A stretch of 59,542 nucleotides of DNA, taken from contig JABXIC010000150.1 of NCBI GenBank assembly GCA_013373265.1, forward strand, positions 1-59,542. The letters are read 5' to 3'. The notes under the pieces were generated by a model. That model worked only from the letters and a program-made list of their open reading frames with translations, did not search any database and had not been told where the DNA came from. Source of the stretch: Methylocystaceae bacterium (lineage in GTDB: Bacteria > Pseudomonadota > Alphaproteobacteria > Rhodospirillales > Terasakiellaceae). This document shows, piece after piece, positions 40,535 through 49,736 of the stretch; the first letter of the stretch is position 1, and the number at the start of each line of letters is the position of its first letter. The position numbers and the translations under genes were made by a program.

Positions 40535-41920
40535 ATGGAAAACCAAGAACAAACAGAAGAAATCATCGTCTCTGAAAATGAAGCGGCCTTCGACGCGCTA
40601 CTGCAAGCGCTCGAAACAAAAGATACAGAGTCCCTGATTGAAATCGTCGACAGCATGACGATCAGTGATGCCTTGCGTTATTTCTTATGGTTGGATGATG
40701 CGCAAAAAGAAACCTTTCTCAATTTATTACCCCATGACCTGTCCGCTGAATTAATTGCTGAACTGCCACTCGAACATGCTGGCGGCGTTGTTGAACAGTT
40801 GGAAGAAGACATCGCCGTCGGCATCCTTTCAGAAATGGAAACGGACCTTCAGGCCGACGTTCTTGGGGAACTTACAAGCGAAAATGCTGACTCCATTTTG
40901 GCCAAAATGGATCAACAAGAAGCTGAAGAAGTCCGTAACCTCGTTCAATATGACGAAAACACGGCTGGTGGTTTGATGAAAAGCGAAGTCTTTTCCTTTC
41001 ATACCACAGATACGGTTGGCCTGATCTTGCGCACCATGGCCTCGGAAGATGAAGAATTTGAACGTTTCCGGGGGCAACACCCTTACGTTATTGATGAAAA
41101 TGATAAGTTGGTCGGTGTAGTTTCTTTGCGCACCATGTTATCGGAAAAGCGATCTGTTAAACTAGCTGACGTCATGGTCCCGGCGGTTTCCCTGCCCGTA
41201 AACATGCATATCGACGATATTGAAGACATTTTTATTAAGGAAGATTTCTTAACCTTACCTGTCCTTGACGCCAACAATGTATTACTTGGCGTGGTCACCC
41301 GTACCACCTTGCAAGATGCCGTCTATGAAAAGTCTGAAGCTGACAACATGAAACGTCATGGGGTGGTTGGGGATGAACTCCGCTCCATGCCACTTTTCTT
41401 GCGTTCACGGCGCCGCCTTGCTTGGTTAAGTGCCAATATCGTGCTGAACATCCTTGCTGCCAGCGTCATTTCTTCTTACGAAGACACATTAACCGCCGTC
41501 ATCGCCATTGCGGTTTTCCTGCCGATGGTATCTGACATGAGCGGCTGTTCCGGTAATCAGGCTGTGGCCGTTAGCCTGCGTGAATTGGCCTTAGGGACAA
41601 TCAAACCCATCGATATGGCCCGCGTCTGGTCTAAAGAAGTCAGCCTTGGCATGATTAATGGACTGGTGCTGGGGATGCTGATCGGTGTGGTTGCCTGGGG
41701 CTGGAAAGGCAACCCATTTTTAGGGGTCGTGATCGGTGCTGCCTTAATGATCAATACAGTCATTGCCGTTTCAATCGGCGGTGTCGTGCCTTTACTGCTG
41801 AAACGTTTCAATCAAGACCCGGCGGTTGCTTCCGGTCCCTTATTAACGACAATCACCGATATGGCGGGTTTCTTCCTTGTCCTGAGCTTGGCAAGTCTGA
41901 TGATGCCGTTTCTCGTTTAA
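40535..41920 (+). CDS. mgtE: Magnesium transporter MgtE
   Basis: MgtE N domain, CBS domains (YVIDENDKLVGVVSLRTML), TM core (RRRLAWLSANIVLNILAASVISSYE; MSGCSGNQAVAVSLRELALG). Confidence 0.93.
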   Translation: MENQEQTEEIIVSENEAAFDALLQALETKDTESLIEIVDSMTISDALRYFLWLDDAQKETFLNLLPHDLSAELIAELPLEHAGGVVEQLEEDIAVGILSEMETDLQADVLGELTSENADSILAKMDQQEAEEVRNLVQYDENTAGGLMKSEVFSFHTTDTVGLILRTMASEDEEFERFRGQHPYVIDENDKLVGVVSLRTMLSEKRSVKLADVMVPAVSLPVNMHIDDIEDIFIKEDFLTLPVLDANNVLLGVVTRTTLQDAVYEKSEADNMKRHGVVGDELRSMPLFLRSRRRLAWLSANIVLNILAASVISSYEDTLTAVIAIAVFLPMVSDMSGCSGNQAVAVSLRELALGTIKPIDMARVWSKEVSLGMINGLVLGMLIGVVAWGWKGNPFLGVVIGAALMINTVIAVSIGGVVPLLLKRFNQDPAVASGPLLTTITDMAGFFLVLSLASLMMPFLV

Positions 41921-41956
41921 TTAAACGAGCCTAGGGCCGTAATAAAAAGTAATTTT

Positions 41957-42239
41957 ATGATCGCCTTAAATACGATCACCACGACGATTGACTATGTGAG
42001 CGCCCGAAAATTAAAAAGCAATAAAGCCGACAGCATAACCATCAGTATGGAATCCGGCCTGCAAAATGCTGCACAAGCTATTTTTGTTGCGATTAAGTGT
42101 CTTACATAATGTGCAACTCATGATCCCGGAGATTATTTATGCCGTCATCATGAATATCTCTGTAGCTGCCATTATTTTTTGGGCGCGCCGCTCTCAGGCA
42201 GATGATCTATCCCCTGCAAAATTCTTCCCATCACTTTGA
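41957..42239 (+). pseudogene. Remnant of a bile acid:sodium symporter (BASS)-family protein C-terminus, frameshifted and 5'-truncated
   Basis: Frame 1: ...YVSARKLKSNKADSITISMESGLQNAAQAIFVAI; frame 2 continues LSVLHNVQLMIPEIIYAVIMNISVAAIIFWARR, resembling the BASS EvGxQNxxLAxxxA...PEiiYaxxMN C-terminal pattern; shift near 42090. Confidence 0.55.
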
Positions 42240-42266
42240 GCGCGAGAAAATAACCACAAAAAACTA

Positions 42267-42287
42267 TTGCAAGTCATTCTCAATTGC
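42267..42287. promoter_or_regulatory. Candidate Fur-type iron box
   Basis: TTGCAAGTCATTCTCAATTGC, like TGCAAnnnATTCTCAnTTGCA alphaproteobacterial/Fur-type boxes, 47 bp upstream of the imelysin ATG. Confidence 0.5.
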
Positions 42288-42334
42288 TTTAGATGTGTTG
42301 TTATTGATAACCATTCGCATTAACAAGGCTCCTT

Positions 42335-43612
42335 ATGAAATTATTTAGTCTCTTAAAATCTACTGCCGCTGTCAGCATGTTGATGGTCGCATCCACAACA
42401 GCACAAGCTGCCCCGCCAACCGTGCCTGAAATCGTCAAGAACTATGCCGATATCGCCTTGGCTATGTATCAAGATTCTTTAAGCGAAGCTACGAAGCTTA
42501 AATCAGCTGTCACTCAATTGATTGCAGCCCCCACACAAGAGAACTTGGAAGCTGCACGTGACGCATGGATTAAAGCGCGCGTTCCTTACCAACAAACAGA
42601 AGCATTTCGCTTTGGTAATCCGGTGGTTGATGATTGGGAAGGTAAAGTAAACGCATGGCCCTTGGATGAAGGTCTCATCGATTATGTCGATCCTTCCTAC
42701 GGCAAGTCTTCAGATGAAAACCCGGCTTATACACTCAACGTTATTGCCAACAAAAAAGTGCGCATTGGCCCTAAAGTAATTGATGCCACCAACATCACGC
42801 CAGCACTTCTTTCCGGTACGTTGCATGAAGCACAAGAAGTTGAAGCCAACGTGGCAACGGGCTATCACGCCATTGAATTTATGCTATGGGGTCAAGACCT
42901 GAATGGCACCAAAGCCGGGGCTGGCAACCGCCCGGCGACTGACTTTAGCCTCAAAAACTGCACCCATGGCAATTGTGATCGCCGTATTCAATATTTGAAC
43001 GCCGCAACAGACTTGCTCATTGACGACTTGAAAGAAATGGTTGCCTCATGGTCTGAAGGTGGTAAGGCCCGCACAGACATTCTTGCCAAAAGCGACAAAG
43101 ATGCCCTTTCAACCATTTTGACCGGCATCGGCTCCTTATCTTACGGGGAATTGGCCGGTGAACGTATGAAACTTGGCGTCTTGCTTCATGATCCAGAAGA
43201 AGAACATGACTGCTTTTCTGACAACACACACAATTCACACTTCTATAACCAAGTCGGCATGACCGCCATTTATAATGGTCGCTATTCTCGCGTAGACGGA
43301 TCCGTTTTGTTTGGCCCAAGTGTTGCCGATCTTGCTATGGCCAAAGCCCCCGCTGCCAATCAACGTTTTGAATCACTGCTTAACGCAACAAGCGTTAAAA
43401 TGCAGGTGATGAAAAACACCGCTGATAGCGGAAAAATGGCCTACGACCAAATGCTGGCAAACGGCAACCTTGAAGGCAACAAAATCATTCTAGACGTTGT
43501 CGACGGTTTGGTTAATCAAACACGTGGTGTTGAACAGGTCGTAAATGATCTCGGGTTAAAAATTCAAGTTGAAGGATCAGATAGTTTAGATAATCCTACT
43601 GCTGTGAATTAA
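42335..43612 (+). CDS. Imelysin-family (peptidase M75-like) iron-regulated protein, IrpA-like
   Basis: Signal peptide; GxHxxE motif (ATGYHAIEFMLWGQDLNGTKAGAGNRPATDF); NTHNSHFYNQVGMTAIYNGRY. Confidence 0.9.
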   Translation: MKLFSLLKSTAAVSMLMVASTTAQAAPPTVPEIVKNYADIALAMYQDSLSEATKLKSAVTQLIAAPTQENLEAARDAWIKARVPYQQTEAFRFGNPVVDDWEGKVNAWPLDEGLIDYVDPSYGKSSDENPAYTLNVIANKKVRIGPKVIDATNITPALLSGTLHEAQEVEANVATGYHAIEFMLWGQDLNGTKAGAGNRPATDFSLKNCTHGNCDRRIQYLNAATDLLIDDLKEMVASWSEGGKARTDILAKSDKDALSTILTGIGSLSYGELAGERMKLGVLLHDPEEEHDCFSDNTHNSHFYNQVGMTAIYNGRYSRVDGSVLFGPSVADLAMAKAPAANQRFESLLNATSVKMQVMKNTADSGKMAYDQMLANGNLEGNKIILDVVDGLVNQTRGVEQVVNDLGLKIQVEGSDSLDNPTAVN

Positions 43613-43656
43613 TATCTAATGGCATCTCTTTGGGGTACGGGAAAAGGAGACACACC

Positions 43657-45111
43657 ATGCCTATATCTAGAAGAAGTGTCATTGGCGGGGGCGCGGCATT
43701 AGCCGCGCTTTCCGCTTATCCACTTCTTGCACAACCAGCCTTAAGTACGGAGCGGCCTTCGCTTCCAAAAAGAAAAGAACCAATCTTAAACGATGCTGTG
43801 GTGAATGCCCGCCTCATCGCCAAGGAACGCCCGCGCAAACTCTTTGCCGATGGGCCTGTCTTGCCTTTCTGGACCTACAGCGATGATCCGTTATCCATCA
43901 TCAAAGTTCCTAAAGGGGGGCGCTTAAAAACCCATTTTACCAACGAATTGCCGGAACACACTTCCATCCACTGGCATGGTATTCGTCTGCCCAATCATAT
44001 GGACGGCGTGCCCTATGTGACCCAAAAGCCGGTTTATACGGGGGAAAGCTACCACTATGACTTTACCCTGCCTGACAGCGGTCTCTTCCCCATCCATTCC
44101 CATTGCAACACAGTCGAACAACTTGGGCGCGGCCTTGCCGGTGCTTTGTTGGTCACTGGCGATGAAACCCGACCCTATGATGATGACGTGCTTTGTGTCA
44201 TCAAAGATTGGCGCTTGGGCGAAAATGGCGAATTTCTGGATTTTTTCACCGATGATGGCGCCAGTCGCGGCGGGACATTTGCAACTGTGCGTACGGCTAA
44301 TTTAGAAAAAGTCCCCGTCATGAAAGTTCCTGCCAATGCCGATGTCCGCCTGCGTATCATGAGCGTCAATAGCTCCCGTGTTGGACAAATCGGTATTGAA
44401 GGTCACAACGGTGCAGCCATCATCTCCACCGACGGTCAAGCAGTTGCTCCCTTCCCCTTAAGCACATGGCGTTTGGGATCAGCCATGCGTATGGATGTTG
44501 TGGTACGCACCCCAAAAAGCGGCGGTGAAGCCATCGTCTATGACTATTTCGCCCCCAAGCCCATTGTCATTGCCAAATTAAAATCTGTCGGACCGAACCT
44601 GCAACGTGGTGACTTTGACCCCGCCCCGCTTTATGCCCCGGATATTGCTGAACCGGACTTATCCAACGCCATTTACAAACGCGTAGATTTCACTGCAACG
44701 GCAACACCGTCTTATGTGGAACTGCCAAACGGGGAAGAGCTGAACTATGCAGACAGCCTATGCCTTTCTGACAAAACCTATTGGGCAATGAACAAACAAA
44801 CATGGCCGGAAGATGGGCATCAGAAACTACCCGCACCAATCTTAAACTTAAGCAAAGGGCGGACGTACGTGATCGAATTGGTCAATGGGACCCCCCATAT
44901 GCACCCCATTCATATTCACGGTCATACTTTCCTTTATCTCAAATCAAATAAAGAATCATTGCCGAAACATTTTGCAGATACCGTACTGATCAAACCGAAA
45001 GAACGTGTCCATGTGGCCTTTGTCGCCGACAATCCAGGAGATTGGATGTTTCACTGCCATATCATCGAACACGCCGAAAGCGGTATGATGAGCATTCTCA
45101 GAGTCGCCTAA
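43657..45111 (+). CDS. Tat-exported multicopper oxidase
   Basis: Tat signal (PISRRSVIGGGAALAALSA); copper motifs SIHWHG, IHSHCNTVEQLGRGLAG, HPIHIHGHTFLYL, HCHIIEHAESGMM. Confidence 0.92.
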   Translation: MPISRRSVIGGGAALAALSAYPLLAQPALSTERPSLPKRKEPILNDAVVNARLIAKERPRKLFADGPVLPFWTYSDDPLSIIKVPKGGRLKTHFTNELPEHTSIHWHGIRLPNHMDGVPYVTQKPVYTGESYHYDFTLPDSGLFPIHSHCNTVEQLGRGLAGALLVTGDETRPYDDDVLCVIKDWRLGENGEFLDFFTDDGASRGGTFATVRTANLEKVPVMKVPANADVRLRIMSVNSSRVGQIGIEGHNGAAIISTDGQAVAPFPLSTWRLGSAMRMDVVVRTPKSGGEAIVYDYFAPKPIVIAKLKSVGPNLQRGDFDPAPLYAPDIAEPDLSNAIYKRVDFTATATPSYVELPNGEELNYADSLCLSDKTYWAMNKQTWPEDGHQKLPAPILNLSKGRTYVIELVNGTPHMHPIHIHGHTFLYLKSNKESLPKHFADTVLIKPKERVHVAFVADNPGDWMFHCHIIEHAESGMMSILRVA

Positions 45112-46269
45112 ATGAAACAAATATATATTATAGCCCTCCCTTTCTTGGTCGGCACCACACCTTTGCAGGCCGAATCCCTTGATTTCGCCCTTGGTAAAGC
45201 CTTGTTTGATCGCCCCTGGACATCGGCACCGGCTTCGACCCAAGCCACAGATGGCCTTGGCCCACTTTTTAACGCACGATCCTGCGTTTCCTGCCATCCC
45301 CAAAATGGGCGTGGTAAAATCACGAAAGACAAAGACGGTGCCATTGGCGGGATCGGTTATGTTTTACGTTTAGGGAATGCAGACGGTACAGGCGACCCCG
45401 TCTACGGACACCAACTGCAAACCAACGCAATTCATGGTCAAAAAGCTGAAGGGCGCGTCTTTCTAAAAAATCACACTTATCAACTCATAGACTTGGCCTA
45501 CGGCCCGATGGATATATCCACCAGATATGCCGGACGGTTGTCACAACCCCTACATGGCTTAGGATTGCTGGAACAAGTCAGTGATGAAACAATTTTATCT
45601 CATGCTGACCCGGATGACCTTGATGGGGACGGCATTTCCGGGCGCCCAAATATCATCAACGGGCAAATTGGTCGATTTGCATGGAAAGCGACGGCCCCCA
45701 CCTTACGCATACAGGCGGCAAACGCTTTTTTCAATGATATCGGCATGTCGACACCAGTTCACCCACAACATGCAGGCGATTGTACCCCCAGCCAAACAGA
45801 TTGTCTTAACGGTCCCCACGGCAATAGCCCACAGTTTGAAAATCTGGAAATTGATAGCCAAATGCTGAACCTGATCAACAGCTATTTGAAAGGTTTACGC
45901 GCCCCAGTTTACCAACCCGCAGAAGGTATCGACCTTTTCAAAAACGTGGGCTGTGCAAGTTGCCACTTACCAGAGCTTCCTTTGCCCAATGGTGATGTCA
46001 TTCACCCCTTTAGTGACCTCTTACTTCACGATATGGGGCAGGCCTTGGCGGACGGCATCAAAGAAGGCGATGCCGACGGGCAGGAATGGCGCACTCAACC
46101 CTTATGGGGCAGCCAGGAAACAAAACTCTTTTTACATGATGGACGTGCAAAAACCGTTGAAGAAGCCATCAACTGGCATGGCGGCGAAGCAACGAAAGCC
46201 AAAGAAAACTTTCTTGCCCTGCCCGCAGCCGACAAACAACAACTCATTACCTTTTTGAACAGCCTTTAG
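45112..46269 (+). CDS. Di-heme oxidoreductase-like (DHOR/MauG-peroxidase-like) c-type cytochrome
   Basis: Signal peptide; two CxxCH motifs (RSCVSCHP and GCASCHL); DPDDLDGDGISGRPN; start abuts the MCO stop. Confidence 0.87.
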   Translation: MKQIYIIALPFLVGTTPLQAESLDFALGKALFDRPWTSAPASTQATDGLGPLFNARSCVSCHPQNGRGKITKDKDGAIGGIGYVLRLGNADGTGDPVYGHQLQTNAIHGQKAEGRVFLKNHTYQLIDLAYGPMDISTRYAGRLSQPLHGLGLLEQVSDETILSHADPDDLDGDGISGRPNIINGQIGRFAWKATAPTLRIQAANAFFNDIGMSTPVHPQHAGDCTPSQTDCLNGPHGNSPQFENLEIDSQMLNLINSYLKGLRAPVYQPAEGIDLFKNVGCASCHLPELPLPNGDVIHPFSDLLLHDMGQALADGIKEGDADGQEWRTQPLWGSQETKLFLHDGRAKTVEEAINWHGGEATKAKENFLALPAADKQQLITFLNSL

Positions 46270-46278
46270 GACTTTCCA

Positions 46279-47292
46279 ATGAAACGCTTACCTTATCTTT
46301 TGGGACTTTGTTTACTCCTCCCCCTGTCTGCACAAGCTGCCCCGACAAAACAGGAAATATCCTTAAAGGTTTTGACGGACTTTGTTATTCCGGCATATGA
46401 AAACCTCGCTGTACAAGCCACTGAACAAAAAAAAGTCTGGCAAACAACCTGTAACGCAGCAGACTTGAAAGAAAGTTTTCAAAAAACATCGGATGCTTGG
46501 GCCAGCGTTCAAAATATTAATTTTGGCCCCGTCATCTTGCTCTTGCGCCGTGACCGTATGTACCACTGGCCGGAACGCAGAAACGCCGTTTCAAAAAGCT
46601 TGAACCACCTACTGGCTGACAAAAATAATGAAAAGGCACTCACCCACAAGTATTTCTCAGCCTCCAGTGTCGCCGTTCAGGGACTTCCTGCCATGGAACG
46701 ATTGCTCTATACAGACCTGCTCAAAGATGACTGGTCTTGTAAAGTCGGACGCACCATTGCCGACAATATAGCTGAAATCGCAACGGGTACGGTCAAAGAT
46801 TGGAAAGACACCCTTACCTACATCAAAGAGGGGAAATCCCACCCGATCTATTTTGAATCCATGGACGAAGTCGCCATTCGCCTGTTTACCGAACTTCTGA
46901 CCGGCTTTCAGATGATCTCCGATCAAAAGGTTGCTCTGCCCATGAGCACCAGCATCACAAAAGCAAATGGCAAACGTGCTGAAGGATGGCGCAGCCATCG
47001 CTCCACACGTTACATCCAGAAGAACGCCCAAGCCCTGATGGATTTCTCTAAGCCCTTCATGTCTTTTTTACCTGAGCCGGACCGCAAGGAACTATTGGAT
47101 CAATTCGCTAAATTTGAAAAAGCCACCGATGATTTACCACCCTCCATCAAAGACGCGGTGAGCGATGAAAAGGGGCGTGAAAATTTAAAAAGCTTCCTGT
47201 CCACGGCCCGCACAACCCGTAACTTGATCGTAGACAAATTCACCAAACAACTCGATTTAACTATCGGCTTTAATAGTCTGGACGGGGACTAA
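46279..47292 (+). CDS. Imelysin-family periplasmic protein (second copy)
   Basis: Signal peptide; imelysin-like WASVQNINFGPVILLLRRDRMYHWPERRNAVSKSL; SSVAVQGLPAMERLLYTD. Confidence 0.85.
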   Translation: MKRLPYLLGLCLLLPLSAQAAPTKQEISLKVLTDFVIPAYENLAVQATEQKKVWQTTCNAADLKESFQKTSDAWASVQNINFGPVILLLRRDRMYHWPERRNAVSKSLNHLLADKNNEKALTHKYFSASSVAVQGLPAMERLLYTDLLKDDWSCKVGRTIADNIAEIATGTVKDWKDTLTYIKEGKSHPIYFESMDEVAIRLFTELLTGFQMISDQKVALPMSTSITKANGKRAEGWRSHRSTRYIQKNAQALMDFSKPFMSFLPEPDRKELLDQFAKFEKATDDLPPSIKDAVSDEKGRENLKSFLSTARTTRNLIVDKFTKQLDLTIGFNSLDGD

Positions 47293-47294
47293 TC

Positions 47295-48341
47295 ATGCAA
47301 CGCAGAACCTTTATTTCCGCCTCTTTGGGGGCATTGGGCAGTGTCTTCTTTTCTCCCCTGCTTGAAGCCGCGACTATACACAAAGGCTGGCTTAACGGCT
47401 TTAAAGACGATCAAGGGCGTTATGGCATTGCCTATATTGATGAAAGCTTTAACGCAACGCCGCTTGTCTACACGCCCATCCGCTTACACGGGATAACCAA
47501 ACACCCCACAAAAGCCGACATTGTCGCCCCGGCGCGTAGACCGGATATGCAAATGTTTGTCTTTGATATGGAAAGAAAAGCTTTGCGGATCATTGAATCT
47601 GACGAAGGCCGTCACTTTTATGGTCATGGAGTATATTCAACGGATGGCAAATTGTTCTACACCACCCAAAACGCCTATGACGAAGAAAAAGGTGTGATTG
47701 GGGTCTATGATGTCGATCAGGGGTACAAGAAAGTTGCTGAATGGGACAGCGGCGGCATCGGCCCCCATGAACTACGCTTGTACAAAAACCAATTGATCAT
47801 CGCCAACGGTGGTATCCTAACCCACCCTGATATGGGACGTGCCAAACTGAATATTGACAGTATGGCCCCGAACCTGACTTATCTTGACCTTGCAACGGGA
47901 CAAATTAACAATCAACTCAGCCTCCCCCAAGACCTTCATCAACTTTCCATCCGTCATATGGATGTGACACAAGATGGAACTGTCTTTGTCGGCTTGCAAG
48001 ACCAGTTGGAACATCGAAGGGATTTACCTTTGGTCTGGAAAACTCAAAATGGGAAACTACAAGAAATGACGCAACCCACAGAGGGGTGGCGTATCTTCAA
48101 TGGTTATGTCGGCAGTGTCTGCGCCAATCAAAATGGCCTGTGTGTGTCTTCACCACGGGGCAATGTGGTTCACTTTTGGGGACAAAAGATGAAAGCCCTC
48201 GCGCAAAAAGATGTCTGTGGTTTGGCCCAATGTGGAAAATCTGATTTTCTGATCACCACCGGCGCGGGCACAATCATGAACTTTAGTCATAATGGCCCCC
48301 ATTCTGCACTGCATTTTGATAATCACTGCACGGCTATTTAG
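47295..48341 (+). CDS. DUF1513-domain exported protein
   Basis: Tat-like N-terminus (MQRRTFISASLGALGSVFF); beta-propeller-like GHGVYSTDGKLFYTTQNAYDEEKGVIGVYDV...GGIGPHELRL, HPDMGRAKLNIDSMAPNLTYLD. Confidence 0.82.
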   Translation: MQRRTFISASLGALGSVFFSPLLEAATIHKGWLNGFKDDQGRYGIAYIDESFNATPLVYTPIRLHGITKHPTKADIVAPARRPDMQMFVFDMERKALRIIESDEGRHFYGHGVYSTDGKLFYTTQNAYDEEKGVIGVYDVDQGYKKVAEWDSGGIGPHELRLYKNQLIIANGGILTHPDMGRAKLNIDSMAPNLTYLDLATGQINNQLSLPQDLHQLSIRHMDVTQDGTVFVGLQDQLEHRRDLPLVWKTQNGKLQEMTQPTEGWRIFNGYVGSVCANQNGLCVSSPRGNVVHFWGQKMKALAQKDVCGLAQCGKSDFLITTGAGTIMNFSHNGPHSALHFDNHCTAI

Positions 48342-48405
48342 AAAATCTTGCTGATTTTCACAAAAGACCTGTTATCTTATTTTTTCCGTTATCGGAGAGG
48401 GGAAG

Positions 48406-49716
48406 ATGACAGAAACACAAGAAAAACAAGAACAGCCGTTTCAGCTCAAAGGGTTATTTTACAGTCGGATCATTCCCGGCTTGATCATATCCCTTTTGGT
48501 GCTGCTTGTTTTTGCCTTTTTCGGTTCCAAGACACTGGTTAAAAGCATTTATCTAAGCTTTGCGGTTAACCGTGCTCAAGCCATTGAACTGAACATTAAA
48601 AAGCAAGCCCCGGATGCGTGGGAAGAACTGTTGGCAACACGCCATCCGGACTTATTTTTCCAATCCCCACAAGGTTTGAAACTCCATAAAGTCATCGATG
48701 ATATCGTCGTTGATACCCGCACGGATAAATTCAAGCTCTATAACAAAGACCGGGTTATGCTTTTCAGCCATCAAACCGAAAGGATTGGTAGTTTTGAAAA
48801 CAACCCGGACTTGGACCCGTTGTTTCGGGAAGGTAAATCACTTGTTATTGCCAAGGAAAAAGAAGGCTTAAACGAACTCTATGTCCCGCTTTTTAATAAA
48901 GATGGATCAATGCGCGCTATTTTTGAACTCTACGAAAAACGCATTTTCCTTGATTCTATCTTGCTGGAAAGCTTCCTACCGACCATCATTGTACCGACCA
49001 TCCTGTTTTTGATCCTCTTTGCTTATATGTTAGGGATCGTAAGAAAAGCACAAATTGATATCGATTTGCGTGCCACTGCTTTGATGTCTGTGCGCAAAAA
49101 ACTGGAACAATTTGTCTCTTTCAGCACTGTTCAAGCCGCAACGCTTTTTTCTGAATCAGGTGAAATTGAACCCCAGCGCATCGCCACAACCATTTATTAT
49201 TCAGATGTGCGTAGCTTCACCAGCCTTGCAGACACACTGCCCCCGACAGAAGTGGTCAATTATCTCAACACCGTCATGTCCATCCAGATTGATATCATCA
49301 AGAAACATAACGGGGATATCGACAAGCTGATTGGTGACGCCGTTCTTGCCCAGTTTGACGGGACAGACGGTGAAAAACGAGCTGTAACAGCAGCCGTAGA
49401 AATCATCACTGCGCTTCAAAAGCTTGACCTTGCCCGTGGCATTGGTATCGGCATACAGGCTGGGGATGTTCTGGCCTGTGCCGTTGGGTCAAAGGACCGC
49501 AAAGACTTCACCATCATTGGGGATACGGTCAATTTGGCCGCGCGTCTGTGTTCTGCGGCGCAAGTTTGGGAAATAGTTGTGGAAGAACGAACCCTTCGTC
49601 ATAGCGGACAACGCAGTGACGCCTTTATCGGCCCGGAAGTTATTCAGGTCAAAGGTCATGAACATCCGATTGAAATCTTCAGATGGCATGGACAAGAAGA
49701 AACGTCCGCCTCATAA
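48406..49716 (+). CDS. Membrane class III adenylate/guanylate cyclase with periplasmic sensor region
   Basis: Two TMs flanking ~150 aa; cyclase core TIYYSDVRSFTSLADTLPPTEVVNYLNTVM, DKLIGDAVLAQFDG, KDFTIIGDTVNLAARLCSAA. Confidence 0.9.
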   Translation: MTETQEKQEQPFQLKGLFYSRIIPGLIISLLVLLVFAFFGSKTLVKSIYLSFAVNRAQAIELNIKKQAPDAWEELLATRHPDLFFQSPQGLKLHKVIDDIVVDTRTDKFKLYNKDRVMLFSHQTERIGSFENNPDLDPLFREGKSLVIAKEKEGLNELYVPLFNKDGSMRAIFELYEKRIFLDSILLESFLPTIIVPTILFLILFAYMLGIVRKAQIDIDLRATALMSVRKKLEQFVSFSTVQAATLFSESGEIEPQRIATTIYYSDVRSFTSLADTLPPTEVVNYLNTVMSIQIDIIKKHNGDIDKLIGDAVLAQFDGTDGEKRAVTAAVEIITALQKLDLARGIGIGIQAGDVLACAVGSKDRKDFTIIGDTVNLAARLCSAAQVWEIVVEERTLRHSGQRSDAFIGPEVIQVKGHEHPIEIFRWHGQEETSAS

Positions 49717-49728
49717 AGCGGCGGACGT
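49702..49728. terminator. Stem-loop overlapping the cyclase stop codon
   Basis: Perfect 9-bp stem ACGTCCGCC/GGCGGACGT with 9-nt loop, between convergent genes; no strong T tract. Confidence 0.5.
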
Positions 49729-49736
49729 TAAATCCC

